From assembly GCA_020436085.1 (NCBI GenBank), contig JAGQYM010000040.1:1-42737 (forward strand): a stretch of 42,737 nucleotides of DNA, read 5' to 3'. The position numbers and the translations under genes were made by a program. Source of the DNA: Cyclobacteriaceae bacterium (GTDB lineage: Bacteria; Bacteroidota; Bacteroidia; Cytophagales; Cyclobacteriaceae). Under the pieces are notes generated by a model. That model ran no database searches. It was given only the letters and a program-made list of their open reading frames with translations, and had not been told where the DNA came from. The stretch's first letter is position 1; every line of letters starts with the position of its first letter. Positions 38,524 to 42,737 of this stretch are shown here, piece after piece.

Positions 38524-41500
38524 GTGCTGACGAGAATTTTTACACTGTCAAGCATCGCATTAAGGGCCCCAAAACTCTGGCTTGGGTCAGTCCTGTTTTT
38601 TCTTTCGTTCAGTGCGGCAGCGCAGATAACGACCGGGGGCTCAGGAAACTGGAGTTCTACAACGATAAACGCTCCATGGTCCGGAGGTGTAGTGCCGATT
38701 GCGGGCCAGACAGTCACTATTAATAATGGACATGTCGTAACACTGGATGTCAATACAGCAGCCACTCTAACCTCGATAACAATTAATTCAGGTGGAACGC
38801 TAAGGACAACTGGAGCCTTTACGGTGAATGCAACCACTATCACAGTAAACGGAACCTACAGAAATCAGAGTACAGGAGCCGTCACGGTAACCAACTGGGC
38901 GGTTGGCGGTACGGGGACTTATGAGCACGGTGTGGATGGTGGTACCATACCTGTTGCGTCAGGCACACGCACGTGGGCTGCCTCTTCTAATTGTTTGATT
39001 AACGGTGTTATTAATACTGCACCAGCACCAGCTGGATTTGCAGTACCCGCCCCGGGATTTGGAAATTTCACCTGGAATTCACCAGGACAAACGATCAGTG
39101 CCTATCTGGAAGCGAGCTTTAATGTTCAGGGAGACTTTTCAGTGTTGGACACGGGTCTTCCCATCGCTCCGGCAACGAGGACTCTTAGGATGTCACCAAA
39201 TGGCAGTAGCTATACAATCAATGTAGCTGGGAATTTTTTGGTAGACGCCAGTACGTTCAAGATGAACAATAGCTCAGGGTCGTGCGCGCTGAATGTGGGA
39301 GGCAATTTGACTGTAAGTAATTCAGGTAATCTCACGCTCAGCACTGGCCCAGCCACATCAACACTTACAGTTTCAAATGATGTCTTTGTTCAGTCTGGTG
39401 CTACGCTGAATCTTCAGGAAGATAACAACCCGGGAGTATTTGGTATACTGGATATTAAGGGTGACCTAACGGTTGACCCAGGAACATTTCTGATAGAGGA
39501 AAATCCCGGAGGTGGAACTGGTGAACTTCGTTTTACCGGAACTGGTCCGCAGAGCATTACAAACAGTGGCACATTTTCTGGCTTGGTGGACGTCATAATT
39601 AATCAATCGCCAGCCAGCACAGTTACATTGTTAACTGCTACGAATTTCCCAGCAGATTTGACCATAACTGCAGGTACTCTCGATACAAATGGTCAAACGG
39701 TTACATTTGATGGTACTATAGCACAGGTTATTAGTAGTCCAGCAGCTTCGGTCACTTTTGACGATGTCGTTGTTAGCAAGACTGGAGGAACGCTGTTGTC
39801 GACAGGAGGGAGCATCACGACTCTTAATGTCGGTAGCCTAACCCAGACTACAGGTAATTTCACTTCACCTACAACCTTAACGGCCTCCGGAGGGATTACC
39901 TTATCGAGCGGAACCTTTACAGCTGGTACAAACACAAATGTCGGTGGAAACTGGACTAGAAATGGAGGCACATTCACCGCAGGTACAAATACAAATTTTA
40001 ATGGAAGCGGTGCTCAAGTAATTGGGGGAGCCTTGGGGACTACTTTCAATAATGTAGCGACAGGTTCAAGCACTAATACTTCAACGGCTACAGCTATCAC
40101 GATTAATGGTGATTTGGATATTGCTGATGGTACCTCCTTATCAATTGGTGGATTTGATTTCTCTGTAACTGGGAATACCGATGTTGGAGCCGGTGCCAGC
40201 GGTAGCCTCGTTATATCCTCAGCGGCTGGCAACAAAACCTTTACAGGGTTGGTGGATATTGGAGCGAACGCTTCTTGGAACAACTCTGGTAATTCAGCAG
40301 TAACCTTTCAAAATGGCATAACAAAGGATGCCTCGGCAACTTTTGCTGCCGGATCCGGAGTTCACACATTTAATACAAATCCACAAGCCCTTACCGGAAC
40401 ATTCTCAATTCCCAATGTTACAGCGTCCGGAATTACGCTGACAAACGATGGAGACTTAACAGTAGCAACTGCGCTATCGGGCACTGCCTTGACACAGGCG
40501 GCAAACGCCACGCTAAGTATTGGCGGCACATCAACGATCACAACACTAACAGCTTCTGCGCTTGATAACACCGTCAACTATACTGGTGCATCCCAGACTG
40601 TGCACAGCATCAACTTCTATAATCTTGGACTTTCGGGATCAGGCGTAAAGACGCTTCAGGCAGGAACAACTTCAATACAGGGAAACCTTTCTTTGTCGGG
40701 AACAGCAAGTGCCACTGCAGTAGCAGGGTTAACAATCGGTGGCGATGTAGTGATAGCGGCTGGAGCCACACTTTCCGGTGGTACATTCACACACAACGTT
40801 GCCGGCAATTGGACTAACAACGGGGGAACTTTCAATGGAGGCACAGGTACGATTAATTTTAATGGAGGAGGAGCGCAGGCAATAAATGGATCGGCCGTCA
40901 CTCAGTCGTTCAACAATGTGACTTTAAACAAAGGCGGAGGAGGTGTTACTGTAGGAGGTAGTACAAATACGCTCAACCTAGCCAACTTCACGCAAACAGC
41001 CGGGGATTTCAACGCACCTGCGACAGTCAATGCCAGTGGTTCGATTACAATAAGCGCTAATAGCTATACAGCGGGAGCAAATACAAATGTTGCAGGAAAT
41101 TTTACCCACAATGGAGGCACATTTACAGCCGGTGCTGGAACGGTTACTTTCAATGGTGCAGGACAAGCAATAAACGGTTCAGCGACAACGACATTTAATA
41201 ACCTGTCGATCGGGGCCACCAGTTCAACAACACTCTCCACATCATCAATTGTCAACAGCGCATTATCAATTCTCAATGGCGGGACTTTGATAATAGGAGG
41301 AAACGATTTTACAGTGAATGGTCTCACGACTGTTGGGGGTGGTACGAGTGGTGGTATTATCTTCTCCTCACCAGCAGGTACCAAGACATTTGACGGGTTG
41401 GTAGTCATTTCTTCAGGTGCGACATGGAATAATGCTGGAAATTCAGGAATAACTTTTCATGGTGGAATCACCAACTCAGGAACTTTTACATCAGGTTCGG

Positions 41501-42737
41501 GGACCCATTTATTTAACTCTACCAGTCCGCAATTTTTAAATGGCTCAATGTCGATTGCAACCGTTGACGTTTCAGGAATCAATTTGACCAACCAAGGAAG
41601 TTTGGTGGTTAGGGCGAACCTTCTTGGTTCGGGTACATTTACGCAGGATGCCAATAGTTCGTTGACCCTGAATAATCTTGCGACAGTTGCTACGTTTGAC
41701 GCAACAGGAGATGATAATACTGTCACCTATTCTGGGTCGGGTCAGGATGTACTAATTGCGGATTACGAAAACCTTGTCATCAATCAATCAGCTGGTGAGG
41801 CAACACTGGTAGGAAATACAGATGTAAACAAATCTCTGACACTGGCTGCTAGGAATCTAAATCTAAATGGATTCGTGTTGACGTTGGGTTCGTCTGCATC
41901 GATAACCCCTGTTGCGTTTTCCTCATCAAGGATGATTATTGCTAGTGGTGGAAGTGAACTTCGTAAGGTTTATACCGCCAACGGTTCCTTTGCATTCCCT
42001 ATAGGTGATAATTCCGGCATGTTGGAGTACTCTCCGATAACTGTAAATGTTACCGCGTCCGGTGGATACAGCAGTGCCTACATCGGAGCATCAGTTACTG
42101 ATGCAAAACATCCGAACAACGTAAGCGCAACGCATTTTATTTCCAGGTATTGGGAAATAGCTCAATCGGGTATTACCACTCCAACTGTAACTGTTACTGG
42201 GACCTATGTCGCAAGCGACATAAACGGTACTCAGAACTTGGCAAATTCAGCGCGTTTAACTGGATCTTTCAATCAGATTTCAAATCCATGGATAAAGTCT
42301 TCGGAGGCACTTGGTGGTAATACTTTAATGTTCACAGGTTCATCCTTGGCTGCGGGTGTTAGCGCGTTTACGGGGATTACAGGTGTAGATCCGGTAATCA
42401 CTGTCGACAATCCTACTCAGCCAGTTGAGTTGTGTGAAGATACACAAGTGACAATCGACACGTCAGTTTCGGGGGCTGACGGAACGGTCATATACGAATG
42501 GAGTGGACCCAATCTTTCTGATTTCAGTTCAATTGTAGCTGCGGATCCAATCTTTACTGGTAATAATCCTGGGTCTAATAATTATACTGTTACTGCTCGT
42601 GATGGTAATGGAATTGTATTTAGTGATGATGTTGATATTACGGTTGACGTAACTCCTACCTCATTAGCAGGAGCAGATGATGAGACATGTGCGGACCAGG
42701 CCACGTATACGGTATCAGGATCGAGCAGCAGCAATGG
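38524..42737 (+). CDS. Giant secreted repeat protein (adhesin-like), truncated by the window end
   Basis: Frame open from GTG 38524 to the last base with no stop (at least 1404 codons); the in-frame upstream stop is TAA at 38476, and TTG 38488 is another possible start. A signal peptide ends near residue 33 (F-L-S-F-S-A-A-A-Q). The body is Gly/Thr/Ser/Asn-rich, very low in charge and cysteine, in short strands such as G-N-W-T-N-N-G-G-T-F, as in parallel beta-helix adhesins. It has a 383-codon internal duplication (see findings). From about residue 1290 it changes to PKD/Ig-like domains (V-T-I-D-T-S-V-S-G-A-D-G, then a second copy start G-A-D-D-E-T-C-A). It is probably secreted by the type IX or a related system; the C-terminal sorting domain would lie beyond the window. 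Confidence 0.88.
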   Translation, partial: MLTRIFTLSSIALRAPKLWLGSVLFFLSFSAAAQITTGGSGNWSSTTINAPWSGGVVPIAGQTVTINNGHVVTLDVNTAATLTSITINSGGTLRTTGAFTVNATTITVNGTYRNQSTGAVTVTNWAVGGTGTYEHGVDGGTIPVASGTRTWAASSNCLINGVINTAPAPAGFAVPAPGFGNFTWNSPGQTISAYLEASFNVQGDFSVLDTGLPIAPATRTLRMSPNGSSYTINVAGNFLVDASTFKMNNSSGSCALNVGGNLTVSNSGNLTLSTGPATSTLTVSNDVFVQSGATLNLQEDNNPGVFGILDIKGDLTVDPGTFLIEENPGGGTGELRFTGTGPQSITNSGTFSGLVDVIINQSPASTVTLLTATNFPADLTITAGTLDTNGQTVTFDGTIAQVISSPAASVTFDDVVVSKTGGTLLSTGGSITTLNVGSLTQTTGNFTSPTTLTASGGITLSSGTFTAGTNTNVGGNWTRNGGTFTAGTNTNFNGSGAQVIGGALGTTFNNVATGSSTNTSTATAITINGDLDIADGTSLSIGGFDFSVTGNTDVGAGASGSLVISSAAGNKTFTGLVDIGANASWNNSGNSAVTFQNGITKDASATFAAGSGVHTFNTNPQALTGTFSIPNVTASGITLTNDGDLTVATALSGTALTQAANATLSIGGTSTITTLTASALDNTVNYTGASQTVHSINFYNLGLSGSGVKTLQAGTTSIQGNLSLSGTASATAVAGLTIGGDVVIAAGATLSGGTFTHNVAGNWTNNGGTFNGGTGTINFNGGGAQAINGSAVTQSFNNVTLNKGGGGVTVGGSTNTLNLANFTQTAGDFNAPATVNASGSITISANSYTAGANTNVAGNFTHNGGTFTAGAGTVTFNGAGQAINGSATTTFNNLSIGATSSTTLSTSSIVNSALSILNGGTLIIGGNDFTVNGLTTVGGGTSGGIIFSSPAGTKTFDGLVVISSGATWNNAGNSGITFHGGITNSGTFTSGSGTHLFNSTSPQFLNGSMSIATVDVSGINLTNQGSLVVRANLLGSGTFTQDANSSLTLNNLATVATFDATGDDNTVTYSGSGQDVLIADYENLVINQSAGEATLVGNTDVNKSLTLAARNLNLNGFVLTLGSSASITPVAFSSSRMIIASGGSELRKVYTANGSFAFPIGDNSGMLEYSPITVNVTASGGYSSAYIGASVTDAKHPNNVSATHFISRYWEIAQSGITTPTVTVTGTYVASDINGTQNLANSARLTGSFNQISNPWIKSSEALGGNTLMFTGSSLAAGVSAFTGITGVDPVITVDNPTQPVELCEDTQVTIDTSVSGADGTVIYEWSGPNLSDFSSIVAADPIFTGNNPGSNNYTVTARDGNGIVFSDDVDITVDVTPTSLAGADDETCADQATYTVSGSSSSN
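39661..41785 (+). repeat. Two diverged copies of a ~1149-base unit inside the giant gene
   Basis: Copy 1 spans about 39661-40636 and copy 2 about 40810-41785. Matching codons lie exactly 1149 bases apart at four anchors: 39811/40960, 39952/41101, 40276/41425, 40576/41725; nearer the unit start the offset is 1152, so one codon was gained or lost. The G-N-W/F-T-x-N-G-G motif occurs at about 39952, 40810 and 41101. Confidence 0.75.

Noticed and set aside
38457-41726. Many open frames on the minus strand across the giant gene
   Set aside because: They are Pro/Val-rich mirror images of the Gly/Thr/Ser-rich codons of the plus-strand gene, with no sensible start or family, and the plus-strand frame is unbroken.

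Overview
The window looks like chromosomal DNA of a Bacteroidota bacterium, most likely from the Cytophagales side of the phylum (inference). Signs are: promoter -7 boxes of the Bacteroidota form TAnnTTTG a short way before start codons with hardly any Shine-Dalgarno sequence, several GTG starts, lipoproteins with relaxed lipoboxes, an miaB / sigma-54 activator / lptE / secG gene string, and very large surface proteins. No rRNA, tRNA, CRISPR array, insertion sequence or prophage was seen. Intergenic gaps are all under 300 bases.

Layout. 1-4.7 kb: end of an exported protein, two unrecognised genes, then leftward msrA, a repeat-type lipoprotein and a Fes-like esterase. 4.8-10.1 kb: a rightward glycerol operon (glpF, glpK, glpD) with two nucleic-acid-type enzymes, an SPL-like radical SAM protein and an AlkD-like protein, translationally coupled between glpK and glpD. 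10.1-18.9 kb: an FtsX/MacB-type permease, a lipoprotein cytochrome c, ATP-dependent PEP carboxykinase, a sodium/solute symporter, an OPT-family transporter and a TerB-like protein. Glycerol uptake and oxidation plus PEPCK together suggest a gluconeogenic neighbourhood. 19-21 kb: groES-groEL. 21-26.5 kb: a conserved unknown, then leftward miaB, a receiver-less sigma-54 activator, lptE, an unknown and secG. 26.6-29.4 kb: gamma carbonic anhydrase, M28 peptidase lipoprotein, OmpH/Skp chaperone.

29.5-42.7 kb is the least ordinary part. It has a 1053-aa ATP/ADP-translocase-like membrane protein fused to HEAT repeats and a degenerate cyclic-nucleotide-binding fold; then a tight operon of a transmembrane STAND NTPase (cytosolic NTPase, one membrane span, long coiled coil, WD40 propeller predicted in the periplasm), an outer-membrane beta-barrel with a periplasmic helical domain and basic tail, and a propeller-type lipoprotein; and finally a giant secreted repeat protein that runs off the window end. 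The giant gene carries a large internal duplication with a period of 1149 bases (383 codons). My best candidate for an undescribed system is this envelope-spanning STAND / barrel / lipoprotein set, possibly working with its two large neighbours; that functional link is inference from gene order and predicted topology.

All family assignments come from motifs read by eye; no database search was run.
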